Positions 33,937 to 43,409 are shown, counted from the first letter of the stretch. The stretch is DNA of 64,000 bases from Mycobacterium sp. (GCA_021732005.1 JAKFVT010000055.1:1-64000), one strand, 5' to 3'. Notes: generated by a model from the letters alone, not told the origin. Made by a program: numbers and translations.

Positions 33937-35033
33937 GTCAACGTACGCAGGAACTGCTCGGTCTGCGCCTGCACGGCGCCCGAGAACAGATGGCCGACGT
34001 GGCCGCCGTCGTGCCAGTGCAGCTGCCCGCCCCAGCGTTCGTGCAAGGCCAGCGCGGACTGCCGGTAGGCCATCTGGTCGTGCCACGCCCCGACGATCAG
34101 CCGCCGGTCCGGGGGCGGTAACGGGTCGAGCGCGAGCGGATCGATGACCGAGGTCAGGTCGGACACGATGTCGGATGCCATTGCGGCCCCGACGATATCG
34201 GCCGCCGAACCCCACCGGTGCAGATGCCGGGCGATCATCCCGTTCAGTCCGAGGATCGGCGTGTAGAGCGCGACGGCGCGGACCCGGTCGTCCAGCCCCG
34301 CGACCAGGGCAGCGACCGCACTCCCCAGCGACAACCCGGAGACGGCGATCGTGGTCGAGTCGGGCTCGATCCACTCGATCACCGCACGCACCTCCGAGAC
34401 CGCCCGGACCATTCCCGCGACGTTCGCGACCGGGTCGGTGCCGGGATACGCCGGCCAGCGGTCGCGCCGCGGCCCATGTCCGGGCTGGACGGGCAGCGCG
34501 ACATTGAAGCCCAGCTCCCGGTGGATGCGCCCGACCCTGGCGACCAGGATGTCCGACATGCCGCCCTGCCCCGCGCCGTGCACCCACACCAGCCAGGGCC
34601 GTGGTCCGTCGTTGTGGCGGAACAGCACGACCTCGGCGCCGGCCGGGCCGTCGTGACCTTCGGCGGCCAGCGCCGAGACAAGTTGCGGGTCGTGGTCGTA
34701 GCTCATCCGCTCATAGGACAGCACTCCGGCGCTGACCGGCCGAATGTTCCTGACCTCCAACGGCTCCGGAGCACGATGCACTCCGGCCACCCCGAGCGCG
34801 GCCAGCTCGGCCGCCACCCCGGCATAGACCTCGACCGGGCGGTCCAGGCGCGGCGGTGACGACATCAGGGTCATTCCGGTGACCACCAGCTCGTCAAGTG
34901 CGACCTCGGCGACCTGCCGTACACCGCGCCCGGACAGCGGGCTCCAGTCCTGCGAGCGGTGCAATGCGGCCAGCGACCGCGGCAGCACGCCGCCCAGCTG
35001 GGTTGCCAGCCGGTGTGCGCTGCTCAGCCCCAT
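33924..35033 (-). CDS. Alpha/beta hydrolase
   Basis: A 369-residue protein from ATG 35033 (MGLSSAHRLATQLGGVLPRS); a GTG at 35042 overlapping the upstream stop is an alternative. The oxyanion region is LVWVHGAGQGGMSD, the nucleophile elbow is SGLSLGSA, and a late acid/His pair lies in GAWHDQMAYRQ and WHDGGHVGHLF. Esterase or lactonase activity is inferred. It follows the Baeyer-Villiger-type flavoprotein gene directly (stop 35039), so hydrolysis of an ester or lactone formed by that enzyme is an attractive hypothesis. Confidence 0.86.
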   Translation of the reverse strand: MGLSSAHRLATQLGGVLPRSLAALHRSQDWSPLSGRGVRQVAEVALDELVVTGMTLMSSPPRLDRPVEVYAGVAAELAALGVAGVHRAPEPLEVRNIRPVSAGVLSYERMSYDHDPQLVSALAAEGHDGPAGAEVVLFRHNDGPRPWLVWVHGAGQGGMSDILVARVGRIHRELGFNVALPVQPGHGPRRDRWPAYPGTDPVANVAGMVRAVSEVRAVIEWIEPDSTTIAVSGLSLGSAVAALVAGLDDRVRAVALYTPILGLNGMIARHLHRWGSAADIVGAAMASDIVSDLTSVIDPLALDPLPPPDRRLIVGAWHDQMAYRQSALALHERWGGQLHWHDGGHVGHLFSGAVQAQTEQFLRTLTQAP

Positions 35034-35038
35034 CCCGC

Positions 35039-36649
35039 TCACGCCAGCAGGAAGCCGACGTAGCCCGCGCCGGCGATCTCGTCGCAGCGGCGCCGGTACT
35101 CCGGAATGCCTGCCGTGTAGCCCATGTACATCCGTTTCTTACCGGGAACGTTGGCGCCGTTGTACCACGAATTGCAGCTCGGGTGGACCAGAACCGTCGC
35201 CGCCACAAGGGATGTGGTGTGCTCGATCCACTCGTGCTGCGCCTCCCGCGTCGCCTCGATGGTCCGGTGACCGTTGGCCCTCAGGTAGGAGATGCAGTCG
35301 CCGATCCATTCGACGTGCTGTTCGAGCGCGGTGACGAAGTTCGTCGCCGCCGACGGGCTGCCCGGCCCCTGGACGGTGAACAGGTTGGGGAACCCGGCGA
35401 CCGCCAGACCGAGGTAGGACACCGGACCCTGATCGGCCCAGACGTCCCGCAAGAGCACCCCATCCCGGCCGCGCACATCGATGCGGGTGAGCGCACCGGT
35501 CATCGCGTCGAATCCGGTGGCATAGACAATGACGTCGAGGTCGTAGTGCCCGGCCGCCGTGTCGATACCCTCCGGGGTGATCGTGCGGATCGGATTTTTG
35601 CGCAGGTCCACCAGCGTGACGTTGTCGCGGTTGTAGGTCTGGTAGTACCCCTGGTCGATGATCGGCCGTTTGCAGCCGAACGGGTGGCTGGGCACCAGCG
35701 CCGCGGCGGTCTCGGCATCGTCGACGATCCGGGCGATCGCCTCGCCGTACAACGCGGTGGCCATCCGGTTGGCCTCGATATCGAAGAAGATGTCGCCCCA
35801 GTTGAGCGCGCCCATCACGCCGCGCTCGTCGACGGCGCGCAACTGCTCCTCGCGGGTGGCCGTCTTGATCGGCGGGCTGACGAGCATGTCGATCAGCACC
35901 GAGAACGCCGAGAGTCGTGCCGCACCGACCGGGTGCTGGCGCTGCGCTTGCCGGATCTCGCCGTAGTTCGCCTTCATCTCGTCGAGTTCACCGGCCTCGA
36001 ACTCCCGCACCTCCCACGGCAGCGTGAAAGCCGGTGAACGCTGAAAGACGAAGAGCTGCTGCACCTCCCGTGCGATCACCGGAATCATCTGCACCGCGGT
36101 CGAGCCGGTTCCGATGACGCCGACCCGCTTACCGGACAGGTCGAAGCCGCCCGCTGGCCACCGGCTGGTGAACAGCGAGTCCCCGGCGAAGGTGCCCATG
36201 CCGGGGATGTCGGGTTCCAGCGGGACCGACAGGATGCCCGAGGCGGCGACCACAAAAGGCGCCACGAACGTCTCGCCGTCGGCAGACTGCAGCGTCCACC
36301 TCGCGCTGCTGTCGTCGAACGTCATCGCGGTCACGTCGGTGTCGAGCCGGATGTCGCGGCGCAGGTCAAGACGGTCGGCGACGAAGTTGAGGTACGCCTC
36401 GATCTCCGGCTGGGCCGGCATGGTCTCGGTCCACACCCACTCCTGCTGAATCTCCTCGGAGAAACTGTAGGAGTACTCGATGCTCTCGATGTCACACCGC
36501 GCACCGGGATAGCGGTTGAACAACCATGTCCCGCCGATCTTTTCGGCCTTCTCCAGCACCTGCGCCCGGAGCCCGAGTTGTCGTAACCGGTGCAGCATGT
36601 AGAGACCGGAGAAGCCGGCTCCGATCACGAGCACATCTGCATTGTCCAT
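35039..36649 (-). CDS. Baeyer-Villiger-type flavin monooxygenase
   Basis: A 536-residue class B flavoprotein. FAD loop GAGFSG at 10-15, EKAEKIGGTWLFNRYPGARCD as in BVMOs, and NADPH loop GTGSTA at 180-185. The BVMO fingerprint FxGxxxHxxxWP is at 154-165 but reads FAGDSLFTSRWP, so residue 160 is Phe instead of His. The enzyme may still be a monooxygenase of another subclass, inserting oxygen next to a ketone or hydroxylating. It is followed by an alpha/beta hydrolase and is divergent from the LLM-Rieske operon across the perfect shared operator. Confidence 0.88.
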   Translation of the reverse strand: MDNADVLVIGAGFSGLYMLHRLRQLGLRAQVLEKAEKIGGTWLFNRYPGARCDIESIEYSYSFSEEIQQEWVWTETMPAQPEIEAYLNFVADRLDLRRDIRLDTDVTAMTFDDSSARWTLQSADGETFVAPFVVAASGILSVPLEPDIPGMGTFAGDSLFTSRWPAGGFDLSGKRVGVIGTGSTAVQMIPVIAREVQQLFVFQRSPAFTLPWEVREFEAGELDEMKANYGEIRQAQRQHPVGAARLSAFSVLIDMLVSPPIKTATREEQLRAVDERGVMGALNWGDIFFDIEANRMATALYGEAIARIVDDAETAAALVPSHPFGCKRPIIDQGYYQTYNRDNVTLVDLRKNPIRTITPEGIDTAAGHYDLDVIVYATGFDAMTGALTRIDVRGRDGVLLRDVWADQGPVSYLGLAVAGFPNLFTVQGPGSPSAATNFVTALEQHVEWIGDCISYLRANGHRTIEATREAQHEWIEHTTSLVAATVLVHPSCNSWYNGANVPGKKRMYMGYTAGIPEYRRRCDEIAGAGYVGFLLA

Positions 36650-36683
36650 CGTCCGACCCTTCGCCGCACCGCACAGCGGATGC

Positions 36684-36702
36684 TACTGTAATGATTACAG
36701 TA
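36684..36702. promoter_or_regulatory. Shared catabolic operator, site 2 (perfect copy)
   Basis: TACTGTAATGATTACAGTA: 8-bp arms fully complementary around TGA. Between the flavin monooxygenase (start 36649, minus) and the LLM-Rieske-P450 operon (start 36748, plus). This copy defines the consensus. Confidence 0.8.
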
Positions 36703-36747
36703 TTGGAACCGGCCTGATCGCGGTTCCCCGAAACCCTCAGGTGGGCG

Positions 36748-37695
36748 ATGCGGTACAACCTGGAGTATCCGAGTGAGCTACCCACCGCGCCCGATGATTT
36801 CCTCTCCCCCGAGGTGATCCGAGATGTCGTGTCGAAGGCCGAAACGGCAGGCTTCGCCGCGATCGCGCTGTCCGAACATCCGGCACCGTCGCTGAAATGG
36901 CGCCGCAACGGCGGGCACAACACGTTGGACCCCCTCGCGGCGCTGAGCTTCATGGCCGGGGTGACCAGCCGGATCAAACTGATGACCAACCTGTTCGTGC
37001 TGCCGTTCCGCAACCCGTATCTGTCCGCCAAGGCGCTCGGCAGCCTGGACATCCTCTCCGCAGGCCGGTTGATCGCCGGCGTGGGCGCGGGGTACCTGCG
37101 CTCGGAGTTCGCCGCGCTCGGTGTCGACGTCGACGACCGGGCCGCGCTCCTCGACGAAGCGCTCGCCGCACTGCGGTCCATCTGGACCGATCCCGAAACG
37201 CCGGTCAGTGGGCGGGGATTCACGGCAACCGGTCCGATGTGGTTGCAGCCACCGGTGCAACGGCCGCATCCACCGATCTGGATCGGCGGCAACACGGCGG
37301 CCGCGGCACGCCGCGTCGTCGAGCACGGCAGCGGCTGGATGCCGCTCATCGCGCCCGCCAGCATGGCGTCGGCGATCGGCACGGCTGCGCTGGAGGACGC
37401 CGCGGCGTTCGGTGCCAGGCTCGGGCGGCTGCGTCAGGCCATGGCCGATGCCGGCCGGGATCCGGAGGTGCTTGACGTGCAAGTCATCTGCCCCTGGATC
37501 GACCTGGACGACGACTCGTCGCTGCGGCAAGCGGAGGACACCCTGGGTGAACTCGCCGGGTACGGCGCGAACTGGGCTGTCGCCCGCGTCGAGGCCCCCA
37601 CCCCGGCGGCGGCGCTCGACTACATCGACGCGTTCGGCGAGCTGGTCATCGCAGCCGATCTGGTGAGTACACCGTTTCGAGGAGGTTCCGCGTGA
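36748..37695 (+). CDS. LLM-class (TIGR03619-like) F420-dependent oxidoreductase
   Basis: A 315-residue TIM-barrel protein, start MRYNLEYPSELPTAPDDF with CAGGTGGG upstream. Core: GFAAIALSEHPAPSLKW, TSRIKLMTNLFVLPFRNPY, SAGRLIAGVGAGYLRSEF, HPPIWIGGNTAAAARRV. It is the first gene of a tightly packed operon (LLM, Rieske oxygenase, isochorismatase-fold protein, P450); its stop overlaps the next start by four bases. It could reduce or oxidise an intermediate of the same pathway with F420. Controlled, by position, through operator site 2. Confidence 0.9.
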   Translation: MRYNLEYPSELPTAPDDFLSPEVIRDVVSKAETAGFAAIALSEHPAPSLKWRRNGGHNTLDPLAALSFMAGVTSRIKLMTNLFVLPFRNPYLSAKALGSLDILSAGRLIAGVGAGYLRSEFAALGVDVDDRAALLDEALAALRSIWTDPETPVSGRGFTATGPMWLQPPVQRPHPPIWIGGNTAAAARRVVEHGSGWMPLIAPASMASAIGTAALEDAAAFGARLGRLRQAMADAGRDPEVLDVQVICPWIDLDDDSSLRQAEDTLGELAGYGANWAVARVEAPTPAAALDYIDAFGELVIAADLVSTPFRGGSA

Positions 37696-38696
37696 AGGTT
37701 CCATTCACCTGGAAGGTCACCGGCTGGTTCATGATCGGCTGGTCGGCGGAGTATGCCGTCGGTGACGTCCGGCCGCTGCGCTACTTCGGCGAAGACCTGG
37801 TGATCTATCGCGACCAATCCGGCGAACTGCACGTGCTGGAGGGGCACTGCACGCACCTCGGCGCGCACATCGGGCATGGCGGCACCGTCGTCGGCGACTG
37901 CGTCGAGTGCCCGTTCCACGGCTGGCGCTGGGGTCCCGACGGCGCGAACACGTACATCCCCTACCAGCCGGATCGGCCCAACAAGGGGCTGCGCCTTCGG
38001 GCTTACCCGGTCGAGGAGCAGCACGGCTGCATCTTCCTGTGGCACCACCCGGGCGGTGAGCCGCCCCGGTGGGACCTGCCCGACATGTTCACCAAGTTCC
38101 CGCAATTCACCGCCGCCCCTGACGAGTACTACCGCCCGTACCCGGAGTTCTCCCGCTTCGCCGGGAACGAGCCGGTGCACCCGCAGATCGTGGCCGAAAA
38201 TGGCCCTGACAGTTCGCATTTCCACTACGTGCACCACGCGACGGTCACGCCGGTCTGTCTGGAGTGGGAGGCAGTCGACGAAGAGTGGCGGTTCGTCACC
38301 GGCTGGCCCGATGCGCGCAGCGATGACCCGAACGCCATGGCCTTGCGTATCCACAGCCACTTCTCCGGGCTGGGTTTCGCCATCAGCGCGTTCGAGGGCT
38401 CGTCGAACCACCGGCTGATCTTCGCCTGCACACCCGTAGACGACGAGGTATCCAATATGTTCTATTCGATCTGGTGGCCGCGAAAAGCCGGTGACACCAG
38501 TGACATTCCGCCCGACGATGTTCGCGCACGGGTGGAGAAGCAGTACCTGGGCACGGTGTGGGACGACCTCGAGATCTGGCGCTATCAAAAGTACGTCGAA
38601 CACCCGGCGCTGGCCAAGGTCGATGCGAAACCCTATATGGCGATGCGCAAGTGGGCTCAGCAGTTCTACGACATTTCGACGGCGGCGCCGGTATGA
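37692..38696 (+). CDS. Rieske non-heme iron oxygenase (KshA-like)
   Basis: A 334-residue terminal oxygenase. Rieske [2Fe-2S] ligands are C53/H55 (CTH) and C73/H76 (CPFH). The mononuclear iron site has H176 and H181 in PDSSHFHYVHH. Overall plan resembles 3-ketosteroid 9-alpha-hydroxylase KshA and other ring hydroxylases of actinobacteria. It starts GTG overlapping the LLM stop. No dedicated reductase (KshB-like) gene lies in the window, so electrons must come from elsewhere. A cyclic substrate is implied, but a steroid is not proven. Confidence 0.92.
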   Translation: MKVPFTWKVTGWFMIGWSAEYAVGDVRPLRYFGEDLVIYRDQSGELHVLEGHCTHLGAHIGHGGTVVGDCVECPFHGWRWGPDGANTYIPYQPDRPNKGLRLRAYPVEEQHGCIFLWHHPGGEPPRWDLPDMFTKFPQFTAAPDEYYRPYPEFSRFAGNEPVHPQIVAENGPDSSHFHYVHHATVTPVCLEWEAVDEEWRFVTGWPDARSDDPNAMALRIHSHFSGLGFAISAFEGSSNHRLIFACTPVDDEVSNMFYSIWWPRKAGDTSDIPPDDVRARVEKQYLGTVWDDLEIWRYQKYVEHPALAKVDAKPYMAMRKWAQQFYDISTAAPV

Positions 38697-39301
38697 GGGC
38701 CGAACTCGTCGACCCCGGCCACACCGTCATCGTCACCCAGGAGTTGCAGGGTGCGGTCGTCGGGCCCGATGCCGGATTGGCGGCGTTGGCCCGCGAGGCG
38801 GAGCGTGAGGCGCTACCCAACATCGCCCGCTTGTTGCCCGCGGCACGGGCAGCCGGGGTGACGGTGGTGCACTGCCTGGTACAGCGACGGCCCGACGGAC
38901 TCGGCTCCAATCACAACGCCAAGCTGTTCGCGATCGGCGCTCGAGGAGTAAACATCGCTCCGGGAAGCCCCGGCGCCACGTTGCTTCCGCAATTCGGTCC
39001 GGAGCCAACCGATCTCGTACTGAGCCGCTGGCATGGTCTGGGCCCGATGGGCGGTACCGATCTCGACGCGATCCTGCGTAATCTCGGTGCGACCACCGTC
39101 GTCGCCGTCGGGGTGTCACTGAACGTGGCGATCCCCAATCTGGTGATGGACGCCGTCAACGCCGGCTATCGCGTGGTACTGCCGCGCGATGCGGTGGCCG
39201 GGATACCCACCGAGTACGGCACCGCGATCGTCGACAACACCCTGGCCTTGCTGGCCACCATCACCACCACCGACGAACTCATCGCGGCCTGGGAGACGTA
39301 A
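38693..39301 (+). CDS. Isochorismatase-fold protein lacking the canonical catalytic triad
   Basis: A 202-residue protein from ATG 38693, overlapping the Rieske gene stop by four bases. The fold is that of cysteine hydrolases (isochorismatase/nicotinamidase). The three catalytic positions appear changed: the usual Asp of DxQ is Glu17 (TQELQ), the usual Lys is Arg112 (LSRWHG), and the nucleophile Cys is Ala146 (GVSLNVAIPN). It is therefore probably not a standard hydrolase; a binding, lyase or structural role is possible. The tightly overlapped position between a Rieske oxygenase and a P450 argues for a pathway function. Confidence 0.85.
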   Translation: MRAELVDPGHTVIVTQELQGAVVGPDAGLAALAREAEREALPNIARLLPAARAAGVTVVHCLVQRRPDGLGSNHNAKLFAIGARGVNIAPGSPGATLLPQFGPEPTDLVLSRWHGLGPMGGTDLDAILRNLGATTVVAVGVSLNVAIPNLVMDAVNAGYRVVLPRDAVAGIPTEYGTAIVDNTLALLATITTTDELIAAWET

Positions 39302-40503
39302 TGGACACCGACACCGCCGTGCCGCAATTGCCCGCCGACTATCTTCGCGATCCGTATCCGTTCTTCGCCGAGATGCGCCGCGGCCCAGGGATATTCCGCG
39401 GCACGGTGATGGATTACTCGAAGACTCCGGAGTCGCTGCGTCCGAAACAGGAGTATGCCGCGGTGTCCTTCGACGCGGTGAACAAGGTGCTGCGCGACGG
39501 GCGGGTGTTCAACTCCACCATCTACGACTCCACCATCGGGCTGTTCATCGGGCCGTCGTTGCTGGCGATGGAAGGCAAGGTCCACTGGGATCACCGCAAT
39601 CTGGTCTCCGCGGCATTCAAGTCGAAGTCGTTGGCGCGCTGGGAGCCTGAGGTGGTGCGCCCCATCGTCAACGGCTTGATCGATGAGTTCATTCGCGACG
39701 GGCATGCCGACCTGGTGAAGGCGTTCACCTTCGAGTTCCCCACCCGCGTCATCACCCGGCTGCTGGGTCTACCCGAAGAGGACCTGCCCACCTTCCGGCG
39801 CCGGGCAGTCCAGCTGATCAGCTATGCGGTCGACTACCGGAAAGCATTCGAGGCCTCGGCCGCGCTCAAGGCCTATTTCCTGGAGCAGATCGACAAACGC
39901 CGGTCGAAGCCGACAGACGACATCATCGGCGATCTGGTGAGGGCGGACATCAACGGGGAGAAGCTGACCGACGAGGCGATCTACTCGTTCCTGCGGCTGC
40001 TTCTCCCGGCTGGCCTGGAAACCACCTACCGGTCCTCGGGCAACCTGCTCTACCTGCTGCTCACCCATCCCGAACAGTTCGCGGCGGTGCAGGCCAACCG
40101 GGAACTGCTGGCGCCGGCCATCGAGGAGGGCCTGCGTTACGAGACTCCACTGACCACCGTGCAGCGGTTCGCCACCGGGGACAGCGAGCTGGAAGGTGTT
40201 GCGATACCCGCCGGTTCGGTGATCGACGTGTGCATGGGCTCAGCCAACCGCGATGCGAACCGCTGGCCGGACCCCGAGGAATTCGATATCTTCCGCAAAC
40301 ACACCCCGCACATCACGTTCGCGGCGGGCGAGCACACCTGTATGGGTCTGCACCTGGCCCGGATGGAGACCCGCGTCGCGCTGGAGTCTTTACTGGATCG
40401 GCTGGGCGACATCACGCTGATCACCGACGACGATCCGCACATCCACGGCCAGCCGTTCCGGTCACCTACCGCGCTGCCGGTGACCTTCGACGTCGTCGGG
40501 TGA
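39301..40503 (+). CDS. Cytochrome P450 (first)
   Basis: A 400-residue soluble bacterial P450. The heme-thiolate Cys is 347 in FAAGEHTCMG, and the I-helix oxygen-activation motif is PAGLETT. The ExxR-containing and PITTVQR-like regions are normal (ETPLTTVQRFA). It starts ATG sharing one base with the preceding TAA, the last gene of the LLM-Rieske-isochorismatase operon. Partner ferredoxin and reductase genes are absent here. It would hydroxylate a pathway intermediate; substrate unknown. It converges on the aldehyde dehydrogenase gene. Confidence 0.93.
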   Translation: MDTDTAVPQLPADYLRDPYPFFAEMRRGPGIFRGTVMDYSKTPESLRPKQEYAAVSFDAVNKVLRDGRVFNSTIYDSTIGLFIGPSLLAMEGKVHWDHRNLVSAAFKSKSLARWEPEVVRPIVNGLIDEFIRDGHADLVKAFTFEFPTRVITRLLGLPEEDLPTFRRRAVQLISYAVDYRKAFEASAALKAYFLEQIDKRRSKPTDDIIGDLVRADINGEKLTDEAIYSFLRLLLPAGLETTYRSSGNLLYLLLTHPEQFAAVQANRELLAPAIEEGLRYETPLTTVQRFATGDSELEGVAIPAGSVIDVCMGSANRDANRWPDPEEFDIFRKHTPHITFAAGEHTCMGLHLARMETRVALESLLDRLGDITLITDDDPHIHGQPFRSPTALPVTFDVVG

Positions 40504-40518
40504 CCTCATCCCTTCCTC

Positions 40519-42045
40519 CTATGACTGGCGTGGAGCGCGGAACGCGAGGGTCTTGGTTTCCAGGTACTGGCCGAACCCCTCGATGCCGCACTGACGTCCG
40601 ACGCCGCTGTTCTTGTAACCCCCGAACGGGGCGTCGGCACCGTAGAACATTCCTCCGTTGACACCGATCGAGCCGGTACGGATCCGGCGCGCGACGGCGG
40701 TTCCGCGTTCGACGGACCCCGACAGCACCGCGCCGGCCAACCCGTAGGCGCTGTCGTTGGCGATGCGGATCGCCTCTTCGTCGTCGCGGAACGGCAGCAC
40801 CACGAGGACGGGCCCGAAGATCTCCTGCTGAGCGATCGCGGACCGGGGGTCGGCATCGATGATCACCGTGGGTGCGACGAAATGCCCGCCGGCGAGATGG
40901 TCCGGCAGACCGTCGACACCGCCTCCGCCGACAACGATTTCGGCACCGTCACGACGAGCCTGGTCGCATGCGTCGAGCACCCGCTGCTTCTGTTTGGCGC
41001 TGACGAGGGGGCCGACGAACGTGCTCGGCAGCGCCGGGTCGCCCACCGGCACCGACTGGAACGCCGCGGTGATCGCGGCGAGCGCCTCGGGGTAGAGCGA
41101 TTCATGGATCACCAGGCGCGTGGTGAGCGCGCAGGCCTGCCCGGCATGCACGCATACCCCGACCGCGCCGGGGATGATGTGCGCCGGGTTGGCGTCGTCG
41201 AGCACGATCAGCGCCGACTTACCGCCGAGTTCCAGGAATGTGCGCTTCATGGTGTCGGCGCCGTCACGCATCAATTGCTTGCCGACAGCGGTGGATCCGG
41301 TGAACGACACCATGTCCACCCGCGGATCGGTGGCCAGCAGTCCGGCGACCTCGTTGTCCGGGGTGGGCACCACGGCCAGGACACCGGGCGGGATGTCAGT
41401 CTGCTCGGCGACCAGCCGGCCGATGCGGGTGGCATTCCACGGGGTGTTGGGATCGGGCTTGAGGACCACGGTGTTGCCGGTGGCCAGCGCGGGGCCGAGC
41501 TTGTTGAGGATGACCTCGATCGGGTAGTTCGACGGGGTGATCGCCGCGACCACGCCCACCGGCTCCTTGACGACGGTGCGGACGTTGCGATCACCGAAGA
41601 GGCCGCCGCCGTCCAGCGTTCGCTCCCAGTCGAATTCGTCGATGAGCCGGGACGGGTAGCGCAGCGAGTCGGTCAGCGGCCATTCCAATTGAGCGTCACC
41701 GGTCGACATCACCGGGCAGCCGACCTCCGCGACCAGCTCCTCGCGTAGGTCTTCCTTCTCAGACTCCAGCGCGGCCTGCAGCTGCGCCAGGCACCGCGTG
41801 CGCAGCGCGCGGTTGGTGGACCAGTCGGTGTCGTCGAATGCCCGCCTGGCCGCGTCGATGGCGCGGTCCATGTCGGCGGCCCCGGCGGCGGCGGTCACCC
41901 CCAACACCCGGCCGGTCGCCGGACTGACGTTGTCGAACTCGGCGCCGTCGGCGGCCGCAGCGAGCTTCCCGTCGATGAGCATCCGGCTCTCGGCGCGCTT
42001 TGCCGCCCGCACGCCCAGCTCGACGCTCGCACCCTGCTCGCCCAC
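40519..42045 (-). CDS. NAD(P)-dependent aldehyde dehydrogenase
   Basis: A 508-residue ALDH superfamily enzyme. GTG start at 42045 is supported by AAGGTGG seven bases upstream; an ATG at 41982 (MLIDGKLAAA) is an alternative. The general-base motif is FLELGGKSALIVL and the catalytic Cys is in AGQACALTTRL. Oxyanion Asn lies in AITPSNYPIEV. It oxidises an aldehyde to the acid, probably after P450 attack on a methyl or alcohol group. Divergent from a CaiB-type gene across operator site 3. Confidence 0.93.
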   Translation of the reverse strand: MGEQGASVELGVRAAKRAESRMLIDGKLAAAADGAEFDNVSPATGRVLGVTAAAGAADMDRAIDAARRAFDDTDWSTNRALRTRCLAQLQAALESEKEDLREELVAEVGCPVMSTGDAQLEWPLTDSLRYPSRLIDEFDWERTLDGGGLFGDRNVRTVVKEPVGVVAAITPSNYPIEVILNKLGPALATGNTVVLKPDPNTPWNATRIGRLVAEQTDIPPGVLAVVPTPDNEVAGLLATDPRVDMVSFTGSTAVGKQLMRDGADTMKRTFLELGGKSALIVLDDANPAHIIPGAVGVCVHAGQACALTTRLVIHESLYPEALAAITAAFQSVPVGDPALPSTFVGPLVSAKQKQRVLDACDQARRDGAEIVVGGGGVDGLPDHLAGGHFVAPTVIIDADPRSAIAQQEIFGPVLVVLPFRDDEEAIRIANDSAYGLAGAVLSGSVERGTAVARRIRTGSIGVNGGMFYGADAPFGGYKNSGVGRQCGIEGFGQYLETKTLAFRAPRQS

Positions 42046-42075
42046 CGACGCACCACCTTAGTTTCTCGGACGGTC

Positions 42076-42094
42076 AACGGTAAAGGTTACAGTA
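42076..42094. promoter_or_regulatory. Shared catabolic operator, site 3
   Basis: AACGGTAA-AGG-TTACAGTA; 14 of 16 arm positions match, right arm perfect. Between aldehyde dehydrogenase (start 42045, minus) and CaiB/BaiF CoA-transferase (plus). Confidence 0.65.
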
Positions 42095-42185
42095 ACAAGG
42101 CGCAGCGGTGTTGGGCCGATTCCTCGACCCGTAGCGTCCAGGGTGTGAGAATGTGGTTACCACCGCTGGGCGAAAGGGATTGATC

Positions 42186-43409
42186 TTGATCAAGGTGATG
42201 GACGGCATCCGGGTACTGGAGGTCGCGCAGTTCACGTTCGTTCCGGCGGCCGGGGCCATCCTGGCCGATTGGGGCGCCGACGTCATCAAGGTCGAGCACC
42301 CGGTCCGCGGCGACACTCAGCGCGGCTTCATCAACATGGGCGGCTTTCAACTCGACCCGAACCGGCACCCGCTGATCGAGCATCCCAACCGTGGCAAACG
42401 CAGCGTCGGCATCGATGTCTCCACACCCGACGGCCAGGAGGTGCTGTACGAGATCGCGAAGACGGCCGACGTCTTTTTGACCAACTACATGCCGCAGGCC
42501 CGGCAGAAGAACAAGTTCGACGTCGAGCACATCCGTGCGGTGAACCCGAACATCATCTACGCCCGCGGCAGCGCCTACGGCGACAAGGGACCCGAGCGCC
42601 TGGTCGGCGGATTCGACGGGACCGCGTTCTGGACGCGCAGCGGCGTCGGCCATGCGCTCACCCCGGAGGAACTCGGAGGCGCACTGCCGCAAGGCATTCC
42701 GGCCTTCGGCGACTCGATCGGCGGGATGAACATCGCCGGCGGCATCTCCGCGGCGCTGTTCCATCGAGAGCGGACGGGCGAGGCGGTGGAGATCGACGTG
42801 TCGCTGCTGAGCACCGCATGGTGGGCGGCCGGCGCCAGTGTCACCCAGGGCATGGAGACCGGGGAGACCATGCGGTCGCTGATGCCGGGCTCGACGACAT
42901 CGGTCAACCCGTTCATGGCCAACTACCTGACCTCCGACGGCGGCACGATCAACCTCTGCATCGTCAGCCCGACCGGCTACATCCGCGACACCTGGGAACA
43001 TCTCGGCTTGCCCGAACTCGCCGACGACCCCCGGTTCGCCGACGTGATGCCGCTGATCCAGAACGCCGAAGAGGGTGTCCGACTGATCACCGACGCGATC
43101 GCCGCCAAACCGTTCGAGTACTGGCGCCGGCACCTCAAGACGATGAAAGGCCAGTGGGCGCCCTTCCAGAGTCTGGTCGATCTGGCCTCCGACGAGCAGG
43201 CGATCGCCAACGACATGATCGTCGAGGTTGAGGCCGCTGACGGCGGGGCGCCGTTCAAGGTGGTTCGCGGGCCGGTGCAGTTCAATCACGAACCGGTGGA
43301 GACCACCCGCGCACCGCAGGCCAGCGAGCACACCGAGATCGTGCTGATGGAGATCGGCATCGACTGGGACCGCATCGAGGCGCTCAAGGAGTCGGGCGCG
43401 ATCGCCTAA
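42186..43409 (+). CDS. CaiB/BaiF-family (class III) CoA-transferase (first)
   Basis: A 407-residue protein if started at TTG 42186, which has AAAGGGA seven bases upstream; the open frame reaches GTG 42153. N-terminal GIRVLEVAQFTFVPAAGAIL and ADWGADVIKVEHP are diagnostic; the catalytic Asp is D176 in FGDSIGGMN, with SAALFHRERTGEAVEIDVSLL after it. The enzyme moves CoA between organic acids through an aspartyl-CoA thioester. It is controlled by site 3 and shares its 3' end (4-bp overlap) with the convergent molybdopterin oxidoreductase gene. Confidence 0.9.
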   Translation: MIKVMDGIRVLEVAQFTFVPAAGAILADWGADVIKVEHPVRGDTQRGFINMGGFQLDPNRHPLIEHPNRGKRSVGIDVSTPDGQEVLYEIAKTADVFLTNYMPQARQKNKFDVEHIRAVNPNIIYARGSAYGDKGPERLVGGFDGTAFWTRSGVGHALTPEELGGALPQGIPAFGDSIGGMNIAGGISAALFHRERTGEAVEIDVSLLSTAWWAAGASVTQGMETGETMRSLMPGSTTSVNPFMANYLTSDGGTINLCIVSPTGYIRDTWEHLGLPELADDPRFADVMPLIQNAEEGVRLITDAIAAKPFEYWRRHLKTMKGQWAPFQSLVDLASDEQAIANDMIVEVEAADGGAPFKVVRGPVQFNHEPVETTRAPQASEHTEIVLMEIGIDWDRIEALKESGAIA

